A stretch of 64,000 nt of DNA from Numida meleagris (Eukaryota; Chordata; Aves; Galliformes; Numididae): contig NC_034414.1 of NCBI RefSeq assembly GCF_002078875.1, forward strand, positions 7,983,993-8,047,992, given 5' to 3'. The position numbers and the translations under genes were made by a program. The notes beneath the pieces were generated by a model. It worked only from the letters and a program-made list of their open reading frames with translations, did no database searches and was not told the origin of the DNA. Positions 25,025 to 37,200 of this stretch are shown here, piece by piece (position 1 is the first letter of the stretch; every line of letters starts with the position of its first letter).

Positions 25025-27642
25025 CTACAGAGAAGAGAGCAAGAAGGGAAGAGAGTGGGACAGTTCAGAAGGCACATGGAATGCAGGTGTTCATTTCCCC
25101 TTCTGTGCAATGTGCACCAGCATCAGCACTGACAACTGTGTGGTCAATAGAGAAACAGATGTTTTGCAGTCAGAGCTGGCGTCTTAATTTTGCTATTTTT
25201 TGTTGTTATTATTGCAGCCCTGTAGTTTACTGTGGATGCAACACAGCTGACACATCCATGCTCCCATAACATCTCTGCTATCCAGATTCATATCCACGAT
25301 TGCTGTGTTCAACAAAGAACCCGGAATTCACCTGCTGCAGACAGCCTTGGCTTCAGTACATCAGTGAACCACTGGGACAGCAGAGCAAGTGCAAGGAGTG
25401 GCCAGAGGTGAACGTAATTACAAGTATGCCACACAAACACCCAGAGTGACACATGCATTGTGACCTTGTCTCTGGGTGGGAGAACGACCTTTGCAAGCAG
25501 TTATTAGTCTTTTTCTTTTTTTTCACAGTAATAAGAGGATTTCTTTAATCTCTAAAGGCCAAATTGTAGGGAACGTGCCCTTTCAGGCCTTCTGATGTGA
25601 CCACATTCCCACTACCATAAATAAGTGTGCCACCATGCAATCTGGCCTATTTTTAATGAAAACAATGCTGCTAACTTAATTCCTAGAGTTATTGCGATGA
25701 TTAGTGAAAAAGAAGAGCTTATGCCCTCTTATGTTAGCACGACAGGAGAAGCTGTTTCATATTTATGTAGCATTCACTGCCTTGTAGAAAGTAAAGATTA
25801 ATTACAACAGCCCCAGGGACAGAGCCCACACAGCATGAGGAAGATGCACTCAAGAAAGGGCTGTGGCTGGGAATCACAGCAGAGGCTGGAACAAAACCTC
25901 GCTGGTTGGCTCAGGTTGGGCAGCAATTTCTGATAGCTTGAAACTGTGTCACCCACGACCAGATCAGATGTTGGCTGCAGACAGTCTGAAGCCAATGTAT
26001 ACATGGTATACATAGTAGCAGCCAGCCCTGTACCCCTACTTCACCCAGATCCAACTGGCACTGGGAGAGCTGGGGGGTTCTCAAGTTCCCTGGTGATGGT
26101 TATACTACATACACTTAAATACATATTATATACATATATTTATACTTATACACACACAGTTATTCATACATATAAGTCATTGATAGTTGAGATTGCAAGA
26201 TCCTACACTGAGATTGGGCAGAGCACCACACAAAAGAAGAAGACATGCAATGAATACTGATAGGTACATTTCTGTTTTAAAGAGCAAAATGTCTATTTCC
26301 CTTGGCTGGCAAGGACATAAGTGCTGTAGGATGAGGCTTGTCCTTTGAGCTCTGCTTGATATGCAGTCATTATCCACAAGCACTAAAGCTTGAACTGAAA
26401 GCTGTTTGACCAAGCTGGTCATTTTTCTGGCCACACACTCTGTCAGACTTTGCAATGCCATTTATCACTTGCTATTTCACTCGTCCAACCTTTTTAGGCA
26501 ATGGCTTACTGGCTGGAGCAGTACGAGTGCATGGTCCCTGAAGGCAGGGCTGATCTCAGGGGCACTGGCACACACCGTTCTGGTGACAGCAGCAGTGTCA
26601 CCCTGGACAGGAACCAGGGGCCTCTCTGCAAACACAGGACTGTCACAGCTGGAGGAAAAGGAGCTGATCCCTCAGATCAGGAAGATTAGCTGGCTCCCCT
26701 CTCTGCATGCTGCTCATGTGCGAGGCACAAACGGCCTCAGGGTATTAATGTGGACACGAACAGACATGCTGCAGCAAGATCTGTCCAACAAGCAGAAAAC
26801 CCTACCCTGAGTGCACATCTCCCTGTGGAGATTAATCCTTTCCCTGAAGAACATCCTGATGCGTGGCAGAGCACAAATACCATTTCAAACTCCCACATGG
26901 AACAGAAGAAAGTTTTATATTTAAATAAGTTGCCCTCAACAACCTATACAGACCACGAGTGAGTGTTTAAAGGACTTCAAGTGAGCTTCCTCACAGGGTA
27001 ATAGCTTTGTTTGCAACTCAAACAGCTTTGGGTTTGCTTTGTTGTTTTTTTTTTTTTAATTGTTAGTAAGGAAAACTACTTTACTTGGAAGATGCCAATC
27101 TAATCTTTACTACAAGAAGAGTGAACTCCCACAGAATCCTGTCCAGAATGCCAGTATATCACCTTTGACAGCTCTTGGAGAGCTGTAGGATTTCAGATGA
27201 CTTAGGGGTGGGCAGGCCATCAAATGCCCAGAGAGGTGCTGAGGCTGCAGAGCAGCCTGGTGGTACCCAGGTAGCAGGAGACTGTGGCTCCAGGATGCAC
27301 AGCCCAGCCTAACCTCTGAAGTTTTTGGAAAAAAATAGCTGGACCCAAGATGATCGGGGTAATGTTTTTCTCTCTGACTCAGGCTCTTGTGTGGGATGCA
27401 AATGTTTGAATATTTCCTGCAAAATGAGTCATATGTCTGTAGGGATTTACGGCTGTGGTAAAGAACAATTGTTTTTCTGAGACATTTTTCTGTTTTCTTT
27501 TTTTCTCCTCTCTTTTTTTTCCTTTTTTTTCTTTTTTTAAGCCCAGCTGTACGTATATTTGGTACCATATTTTGCTACACTTTTCCAGAGATAACCAGGC
27601 TTTTTTTTTTTTTTTTTAATGTCTACTTATGTTTTCAAGTAC
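25025..27642 (-). other. MICAL2 intron
   Basis: A 2.62-kb phase-2 intron with AT/CA low-complexity sequence near 26101-26180 and pyrimidine-rich runs near 27490-27540 and 27601-27617. No exon is supported. Confidence 0.8.
26101..26180. repeat. AT/CA-rich low-complexity tract
   Basis: Degenerate TATACATA, TTATACTTATA and a short (CA)n run in the intron 25025-27642. Confidence 0.8.
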
Positions 27643-27835
27643 CTGCTTGCATCACTGGTGACCATGACCCGAACAGCAAGGAGGTTGTGTTCTGTCATTT
27701 CCTCCTCAGGGATGACCCTTACGGTGGCCCACTCAGGGTCAGGGGATGAGAACCAGCTTTCCACGCTGAGGTGCTCCAGGACGCTCTTTGCCTTCTTTGG
27801 GGAGGTAGGCTCATCGGCCATGGGCTGGCAGAAGC
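27643..27835 (-). CDS. MICAL2: MICAL2 long-isoform exon, DEPTSPKK segment
   Basis: The exon is 193 bp. It enters with 2 nt (GC, completing Gly with the G left by the 45086 exon) and leaves with 2 nt (AG); acceptor TTCCTAG, donor CAG|GTACTT. The peptide includes FCQPMADEPTSPKKAKSVLE, then a Trp-containing acidic part and VIPEEEMTEHNLLAVRV. The DEPTSPKK motif occurs in the long MICAL2/MICAL3 forms. It is the first exon after a 17.15-kb intron. The 45 nt before the acceptor contain CTCTTAAC, a U12-type branch-point-like element, about 30 nt from the AG. Confidence 0.8.
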
Positions 27836-28212
27836 CTAGGAAAGGCACAAAGGTGACAGCAGGGTGTTAAGAGTCAGCTGGAGTCAGGAACCTCAACCTC
27901 TGCTTTGAGGGGCCCTTGGCCACTGGCAGTGGTTGATGGGAGCACTGGCAGCACTGTGCACTGAGATCAGTCTGCCAGGCTCAGTGGTAACAGTCCTGAC
28001 AGGGTTCTCCAGCTGGTACACAAAGAGATGGAATCTACAGGGCAGCCTTGGCTTTTGCAGCTGCAGGCTCTTGGCTCAATTTAGTGGCACTGCCATCAGG
28101 CTGGATGCCTGGTGGCAGTACCAAAGACACGTGCCATCCACACGAGCAGTGGCATGCAGTCTCTTTTCAGGCCACTGATATGTGTGTATGTGTGCGTGTG
28201 AGAAAGGAGACA

Positions 28213-28290
28213 GATCACAGAATGCTTTGGGTTGGATTGGAAGGGAACTTAGATAACCCACTCCCTTGACAGATGGACCAACCTTGTTTG
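28213..28290 (-). mobile_element. short CR1 3' fragment
   Basis: ATCACAGAATGCTTTGGGTTGG followed by GGAAGGGAACTTAGATAACC matches the 3' end of a CR1 element. Similarity fades after about 75 bp. It is intronic. Confidence 0.65.
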
Positions 28291-31200
28291 GGTGGTTAAA
28301 ACTTCAGCATTTCAATGCAAGTTAAGGTCAACTTAGGACAGTAGGAGTGAGCAAAATAAGCAAGACTCTTCAGAAGGTTGTTTTTGAGTGCATGCAGAAA
28401 AATTAAGCACTGTTTTGGAAAAAAAAAAATGTGGCAGCAGTTAAACAGCACGACCCCTAAACTTCGTTTTCAGGCAGGAAGAACAAAGAATAAAGAACAA
28501 AGACAAGTTTCCCTGGCTTATTCCAGGTGAAGCAGATGGAGCCAAATGCAGGGGATGATCTCTCTCTGGGAAATCCTTAATTTCTGAGCAACCTCACCCA
28601 TCCACAACCTCCTGCACAAGCTAATGCAAACATATCAGCCCTGCAAATTTCCCTATGGCCCAGGAGACACAAATGGTGTTCTCGAGGAGGGTGGCTTTGC
28701 TCAGTTCACCTTGAAAAGCATGATGCTTTTGCCACAATTAATGTTTATTTCTAACTTACATTTGCATAAGTGGAAGCAAAAAAAAAACAGATCTGGGATG
28801 TGGTTTGTCTTCTCATCTACAAAAGGAAAGTGTGCAGTAAACATCTATAAAACTTCTCTTTAACTTGCAGCTCCTTCATACACTTACAGGATCTCCCTGA
28901 GCCTGGTCCTCCACCTTGCAAGGGCTTTCAACACAAATGTGCAGTGCTTGCACAGCAAACAAGCCAGGACAAGCATGCCAGGAGCAAGCCCTCACAGCAG
29001 GCGCCCTAGGAGATGACCTGCACTGCAGCCTCACTGCATGCCCACAGGCAGCTTGGAGCAGCACTTCCTATCTGTCATCATGTGGCTCTCCCCAGCTCAT
29101 GTTGCAGGTACACGTCCTACACATCACCCCCACTGTGGCTCCTGAATGTGAACATTTCAGGTTAACCAGTCCCTCTGCAATAGCCTGCAGCTCCCCCAGA
29201 TTTTATGTCATTAATTATAACAGACAAAGCTGGTGCAGGACCTCAGCCTGTCACCCAGGCTACGCTATGTCTCAGCTGCAGCCACATTCACTTAAGGAGC
29301 TGCATTCCTCTGCTGTTCTTTAAGGTATCGTGGAACTCTCCTTTTTGAATTGTGCAGTAGAAGCCTGCTTTCTCAGGAATCTGCTAGATGGCAGTCTTTT
29401 CTGAATGCAATCAACTAGCATTCATAGCTGAACTAACCACATTTAAGATCAGCATTCTGCCTTAAGAAGCAAAACCACTCCTTACTGATTTACTCAGTCA
29501 ATATTTGCATTGTGACATATAAAGCTGAATAAACTAAGCTGCACTCAATTCCACAAAAGCGGAAAGAAGCTGAGCTACCTCCACGTTTCTGCATGTGGGA
29601 CATTTGTGTGTATTAACCCAAACGCTAGGTTACCAACTCCATGGACCTTTGAAGAGATGGAAGCTGCTGCTGCAGCTCTGCAGAGCAGGACTGCCTCCTA
29701 GGTAACTAGCTTGTACCAAAGACAGAGGTGCCCAAGATGTCAAGAGCCAAGGTTTTTGTAGGCTTTGATGATGCTACTCAATATTACTGGCCTCTCCTAA
29801 AAGACAGCACTGGCAGTGGGCCCCGAGCCCTGCAGTGATGAAACACAGCCCAATGGAGTGCCTTGGGCTCTTGCACAGGGTAGGCTTCAGTCCTGGAGAA
29901 CAAAGGGGAACAGAGCAGAGCAACAAGCCACTGGTGGGTTTGTGTAAACACCACTCAGGGAGAGCAGTGGCCAACTCAAACAAAAGTCTGAACACTGCAC
30001 AGACCTGAACCCACCTGTTAATTACTACCAGCACTGCCACAGCAACGCAAACAAATCAAACAGGCCATCTGCTTGGGAAACTGCCAACGGCCTTTGTTGC
30101 CGTTAGTTTTAAAGGAGAGCCATAAAGAAGATAAAAATGATCTGAGACAAATGAGAAATTTAAAAATAAAGCTGGATTTTTTTAAAGTGCTTTTCTTAAA
30201 GTGCCTTGCAGCTCACTGTGCACTGACTGCACCCTGTGCCACGCTGCAATAGTGGCAGCCACAGCAATGCTGAATAGGAGTACACTACTTTTCGGAAGCC
30301 TGACTCTGGTCTGGCAACCAGGCTCTGAGCCTCAGTGCCCTGACTCCCATCACTGAGAGTCAGAGCACCTCTGGTCACCACTGCTATCACCTCAGGACAC
30401 GTACCCCACAGTCTGGCAGACCAGCCCTCACGGAGGTGCAGAAAGAGCCTCGTGGGAGCCTTGAGTTGCTGGGCACTTCTGGGCACCCCTTGTGCTCTGG
30501 GAAAACCCAAGGTTTTCCCAACAACAGTGAACATTTATCTCCTAAGTCCAAGGTGGCAACTCCCACACATAAGTCCCTAGGTATCTAAATTTTCTAGTGG
30601 TTAGGTCCTCTCAGAGGTCCGTGCATGGCTGTATGTGCCACGTGATCCCCCTTTTTCACTAGAAGAGAGGAAAATTGGCCTTACTGCTGTTCCCAAATGA
30701 GTAGTGGCACACGGGTACACTAAGCTCCACGCCTGGGACAGCCAGCAGGACCCCATGGCCTGCAGGCGCTCCCACTAGGGTCATGTTTCCTCCCCAGGAC
30801 AAGTGATTTTCTACTGGCTGGGTAGCTAAGAGACTGAGAGTCAGAGGAAATTGACTTTACAAGATAAACACACACAATGCGAAGCTGAACGGGTATCCAG
30901 CTTCTCCAGTAGAAAAGGACACAGCCTCTGCTTTCCTGCCAATGTAAACTAGCGCTGTGCCACTGACCCCCATGGGCAGCTCCACTTATTATCAGAAAAG
31001 AGACAACTCGTTAAGAAATAGACTCAAAACAGCATTCACATCAGATCTTACTTCACTTTCATCACACTTCAGATTTCCTATCATCCTTCCTACTGTCTTA
31101 TGTTTCCTCATGCTAAAGCTCTCTAGCAGTGAGCATGCATTCCCTGCAGTCACACTTCGGGCTGAAGCCCTTACTAATCCTTTGCCAAAACGTTTAAATA

Positions 31201-34200
31201 ATTTACCCGAGGGGGGGATTATGGACAAGCCACGCATGTGGAAGGTGTTAATCTTGTGGCAGTAGACAACAAATCAAACATATCACATGCTTGAGACTGC
31301 AGGGACAGGCAAGATACACCACAAATACTGCTCACTGCATTGCAGCCCAGTTAATAGTGGAACTGTCCTACTGACACAAGTTAGAGAATTGTAGGTGGTC
31401 AAATTTCCTAAACTATTCAGTGCAAGCAAGCTAAGGAGCTAACGTGCTAACTTCCAGACCCTCCCATGCTCTTTGGCATGATTCTGTGAAGGAGTGCAGG
31501 CCAGGGTGCAAGCAGTGCAGTGTTTCCAGCTATGCTCAGCAAGCAGCAGCGGGTGCTCTGCAGCCAGCATGGCTGGGTGCTCAGACTGTTTGAGGCATCT
31601 GTACAGTGATAACTTGCTGCCTGAAGGTCTGATAGGATTGAGAGAATTTAAGCTTTCTATTCATTCCTTGAGTTGCTGCTAATCTCCTTACTCTGCTGTC
31701 ATCCAGACTGGCCGCAGGAGATGCTCCCCAGCAATTGCTCTGTCCCAACACTGTTTTGGTCACACCATTACCCTTGCTACTAACAAGGCCTTTGGTACTG
31801 CTGAATAACAGAGGCCAGGGTCATCTTGGTGGCTCAACAGCTGGTGGCACGGCAGGGATCTGGCCAAAAGCAAACACTTGGAAGGGCTTTGGTGACCACA
31901 GCAACGAGAGCAGCTCTGTGGTACCGTGGAACAAGTCTCCTTGCACTTCCTTTTTTAAGCAGTATAACGGAACCGTGTGCCACAAACCAAGAGCAGAGCC
32001 AGGCTTGGCTGAAGCACTCAGGCTAGTGGCTGCAGTTTGCTACCAGCCCACAGCAAACACAGCATATGGGGCTGTTCTCACCTTTCTACTGACCAGAGGG
32101 AACAGATCTCTGGTGCTGTGGACAGCCATCTGCTGGCAAACGTTGCCCGCTCAGGCAAAGGTTGGAGTTGGTTTGTTCACTTCATTGTCAGGCTGGACCC
32201 AGCAAGACAGAAGTGGTATTTGTCTTCCCACTTCAGGAAAAACTTGATGCTATTATTTAGATTCAGTTTGTCAGTTACAAGATTTCCCACAGAAAACACA
32301 AAAACATTACTTCAAACAAAAACAAAAACTTTCCAAAAAGATAAAAAAGCCCAGATCCTACCCAGCTGAGGAAGGAATCTATTTTAACCTCTCTATTTTT
32401 TATTGCCCATGTTCATAATAGCAGTCCTCTTTTGTGTGCTTTTCCACGGCCACTAGGACAAAGGGCAACTGGAGGCTTTGGAAAGTAGTCCTTGACGCTG
32501 AGTTACAGCTACAAAAAACAGTGTATTGATCTAAAGTTCTTTCAAATGGAAAAAAAAAAATTGCAATGCACTTTACAGTGTGGAATAACACTCAAGACAT
32601 GGGTACGTTGACTTCAGCAGATAATATAGGCCGCACACAGAGGTGGCCAATTTCAGTGGCTTTGTGTTCTGGGGACAAGGGCACCTCCACACACAGTCTC
32701 TGTTGTTGGTCTCACTAGCGCAAGAGCTTCTCCTCAGCCCAAGCCTTCCCAACTGGAGTCCTCGATTGACTTGCACTGAGAGTAAACACTGTGGTTTTGG
32801 AGTTTTTTTTTTTTAAATACAAATGGCAGAGATTAGCTTCAGTTATATAAACAATAGTAACACAGTCAGCAACTGCAACAGACAATTCTGCATTCATATG
32901 ACCCTCCCACTCCAACAGGATGAAAAATTTGGATAAACAATTTCTCCTTTGTCTGCATTTCAAAACCTATCTCACTATCCCCTCACTGGGAGTGAAACAA
33001 CTGTTTTCCTTACAGCGAAAGGATTTAGCTAAAGCTTGTGGTACGTGAGCAGCATCCCCGCTGCTCGCCTGAGGCTCACTGCAGGACCAGTGCTCATCCC
33101 AAGGTCAGGGGTGTCCAAGGCTCGCTCCAGCACACGGATTTGGATGAACAGCCCACACAGATCCCCTGGACAGATTCGGATCACTTTCCAGTCAGACCTG
33201 CTTCTATTTCTCATTATGTCTCATGCTGAGTTTTCTGAATTCCATATTCTTCCACTCAGCCAAAGGTCCAGTTCAACCCTGCATCTTAAACAGCCTCATT
33301 CATTTCAAATGAGTCTGATGAGATGTGGCCAGTAAGGGGCAAAGACATCATAGCACCTCTGTAACACTGGCAGAACTCACAGAATTTGGATGGAACTTAA
33401 TTTTAGCTCCACAGCTACAATCAATGGGTACGAATACTTATTTACAGCACCAGTAATGCAAACACCACAATTATTTACTTAGTAAGGGTAAATGAGTGAT
33501 AACATTTGGATTGTGTGACTGTCCCTCAGAACCAGTTCAGCCAGCTCCTGGCTCCAGGGTGGACTTGCAGGAGTTCCCCTGTCAGACCTCACCAAGCAGT
33601 CAGTCCATCTGGTTCTCCAGCAGGACCTGTTCCCAGCCGGTTATCAGCTCTAAGGAACAGACCTTAGTGTGCCTATTGATCAGCAGAGCAACAGCCTCTG
33701 ATCAGGAACACAAGGAAGCTTTCCAAGGTCCCCACACATGCTGACCAGCACAAGGCAGAACCATCCTGCTGTGTCTCAGGAGAGGCCTCACTGCCTGCAC
33801 CATACAGGTGGCCCCGGGCCAGCAGAAACCACATGAGCTCAGCTTTACTGCAGTGTCATTGCAATTCTACCCACAGCAAGCTTATAACACTGAGGTGCTT
33901 ACAGAACGACATCCAGCAGCGATGCCAGCACCAAGACCTTTTTCAGTCACTTTCTGTAAGAGCATGCCCCATGGCCTGGATGCATTCCTTAGGCCCAGAG
34001 CGACCTGCTGGCCATGCTTTGCACTTCAGGAGTTCTGTGTCAGGCAGGAAGGGCCAAGGCCACGTGGAAACGGCAAGGTTGTTCTTAACTTTGTTACAGA
34101 CACGAGCTACATAAATATAAATAATAAAGCTCGCAATTAGCTTTGTTAGTCGTTTTCTCCCAGAGTGCCCCCCAGTCAGTTTAAACTCCAAAAGTGCAGG

Positions 34201-37200
34201 GCAGGTACCAGACGTGTGGTCACACTCCAGCTGCCAGCACTGGCTTCACACAGGAAAGGGCAAACCCCCCCAGAGTCATCGCCAGCTGTGTCAGTTCAGC
34301 GCTGCAGAGAGGTACTGATAACTATTTCTATTTTATGCCATGTTAACAGTACAGTTGCTGTTGGTTTTGCTTAGCTGAGAGAAACATCGAAGTCCCACGG
34401 CAGGCCCTGCGGTAGCCTGCTGGAAGCCACCACACGTGGGGCAGAGGAAAGGCCACCTCCCGAGGGGCCATCATTCACCGTGATCACCATTTATTAAGGC
34501 ATCGATCACTCCAGCATCTGAGTGACCCACCAGAAAAACTGAGGCCAACAAGCAGCAGAAAGGGGACGTTACTCACGCTGGTGCATCCCATCTGACAGGG
34601 AAACCTGGCTCTCTGCACAGCTTGCTTCTCCCAAGCCACCTGCCAAATTAGCAGCAGGCAGAGCACATGACTGCGACCCAACAGGGAGATGACAGGGGCT
34701 CAGGAATCAGCCAAATTTGGGCAGAGCCAAGTGCCTGCTGAGGACAGCTGCGCTGGACAGGGATGGGGACTCTCATGAGTGCCACTCACAACAGCACAAA
34801 GCCCATACAACGGCCCCCTCCCCAGAGGGCCAGCCGTCTCGGCCACCAGCTGGCTCCTGCCTTTTATCAGCTTTGCTGTTCTGCATGTGCCTCCCCCCGC
34901 CTGCCTTGGACAAAACCTTTCAAAGATGCCCCACTGAACCTGTCTGAAAAAATCCTGAACCAAGTCAGCTGCAGCAGCCTGAAAATCAAGGCAACGCTGC
35001 CATGCCATAAGCAACCAAAAGCATTCATGTTTACCCATCCCCTTCTACTTCAGCTGGCTTTAAACTGGGAGAGTGAAATTCATTTTTAAGCAAGAAACTA
35101 GTGATAGTTCTCAGCTGAGTCAGACTGAATGGAAAGATGCACAAGCAGAAAAGGGCAGTTAGCCTTGTCAAGCTAAGCAAAGTACAGAGATTTATACTAT
35201 TACAAACTTGGAGAACATCCCTTAAGATGGAAGAAAAGCAAAGTAGAGAAACAAAGCCAGATTTTTTTTTTTTTTTTTTAAATACTATCGATCTTTCCCT
35301 TAGGGACCACAAAACACCCAGCAGGTAAGCTGGTCAGCAAGAAAGCTCTTGCAGGGAGAACACTCCAGAGAATGTCCTGCGAGTGCCCTGACTCCTTGCA
35401 TCCCGAGCAGAGATTTCTTACAGCACAAGGGCCTGGTCTGGGGGAGGAAGAAGGAAACCTACTGGAATCAGCTGTCAAAATCTCTATCTGGAAAACGATA
35501 TATTGGCACCTCAGACATATCATGTTTTTGCAACTCACTGAAGACTGTGGAACAGGAGTGGTACTTACCCAGAGCTGTCATAGCAATTCAGTAATGGTTA
35601 AGGGACTTCAAACACTCAGATGAAAAGGACTGAAATCCCAGGTACTGTTGCTGCTGCTGCTAGTGGGCAGCAGGAGCACAGGCACCCAGGGCTGGCACAC
35701 AGCTCACTTCCCCGCTGTGCCCAGCACCAGCAACTATGGCTGCACTCCTGTGACAGGGACAAGGTTTGAGTGAGCTCAGATGGGTCAATCTGCCAGCTGG
35801 TCCCCAGCCCTCCTGATGCCAGAGTAGCAGTACTCAGGGAGAGACCTTCCTCCCACTGAAGCACCAAGACAACACAGCTACAGACGTTCACTACAGAAGT
35901 AACCTATGCTCACCCATCCCTCCTGCAGCCACCCTTGCCCAGTGTCCCCCCAACACGTCTCCAGCTAGCTTGCTGGCAACCTTGATGCTTTTACCCTGCC
36001 ATTAAACTGCGTCACCCTATAATTCGTTCACAGGATGAGAGGCCTCTGCCCGACCTTGTATGGAGGTGCTGACTAAGGCAATGACACAAGTGAATAATTT
36101 CAAAGTGGAGTTACTCATAAATGTGGGCAGCTCTGATGGTGAAAGCAAACACCAGTTGGCATCAAAAATGGACATTAAGAAATTCAGTCATCAGACCACA
36201 AATTGATTTGTAGCACATGCAGCACACTTCACTCCCTCTCTAGCTTCTTACTGTATAATAGACCCCCTAAAAGTCATGTATGTGTCCTGCTTATAACACA
36301 GCACAACTTGAAACACGCTGCAGGGGCAGAAGGAAGGTGTCATCACTACTGTGGAAGCACAGCTGAAATGAACCCAGCAAGTGCAGGGATAAGATACAGG
36401 GCAGAAAGCACTCTCCAGGGAAGCCTCTGCCCACAAAGAACTGTGAAATGGGATCAGAGAATGACTCCTCCAGCTTGCTTAGGTCATGTGGCAATATGCT
36501 GGCTATCAGCCTACACGGGAGTAAAACCCCAGCTCAAACCTATTACAACCTCAGCTGAGCACTGCAGTCTGAGCTTCAAAACATGCAAGGCTGCCTGGAA
36601 GCATCACCTGCATTAGACCTTGAAATGAAGGACATCCCAATAAGTTGTTCCACAGATGTGCACTAGGAGGCTGTAGGGCTTCCAACAGCATTCCCAAATT
36701 GATGTCCTTTATTTATTGAACTCTGACTTTTCATCACATCTAAGAAACAACCAGGCAAATTTCTGTCCCCAAAAAAGCACTTCAGTAAGAGATACAACGT
36801 TTCACAGGTCACGGTTCTTCCCACCTTTCTAGCCATTTATGCACAAACTCAAATTGTTTGTCTACTGAAATCAATTCCACATTATGCTATCTAGTAAAAA
36901 GTGAAAAACAAAGCCAACCTGCTTTCCCATTTCTGTGGGGTGGCACAGTGCTCCCGGTGGAAGCAGGGCCAGGTCTCCAGCCCAGCTTCCAGCCACTGCT
37001 GCCTGCAAATGCTTTGCGCTGCCCCTTCCCCGCTGTGGCCTGGTAATGGGCTTGTCCACTGCCCCCTCCCCCTGTCCCCACACCACCAGAGTAACTTCCA
37101 TGTCCTTGTGGGCCCAGGCACTTTTTCAAAGCATCCATTACTTACTTGATGAACAGACTCTCGTCAATTCAGTCACAAGGCAAGACAGAACCCAAAGAAC

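Noticed and set aside
27110..27568. 152-codon minus-strand open frame next to the 27643 exon
   Set aside because: It starts in a poly-purine tract (KKRKKRKKKRGEKKK from a simple repeat) and has no splice context.
31735..32247. 170-codon plus-strand open frame
   Set aside because: No domain, irregular composition, GC-richer intron; likely chance.
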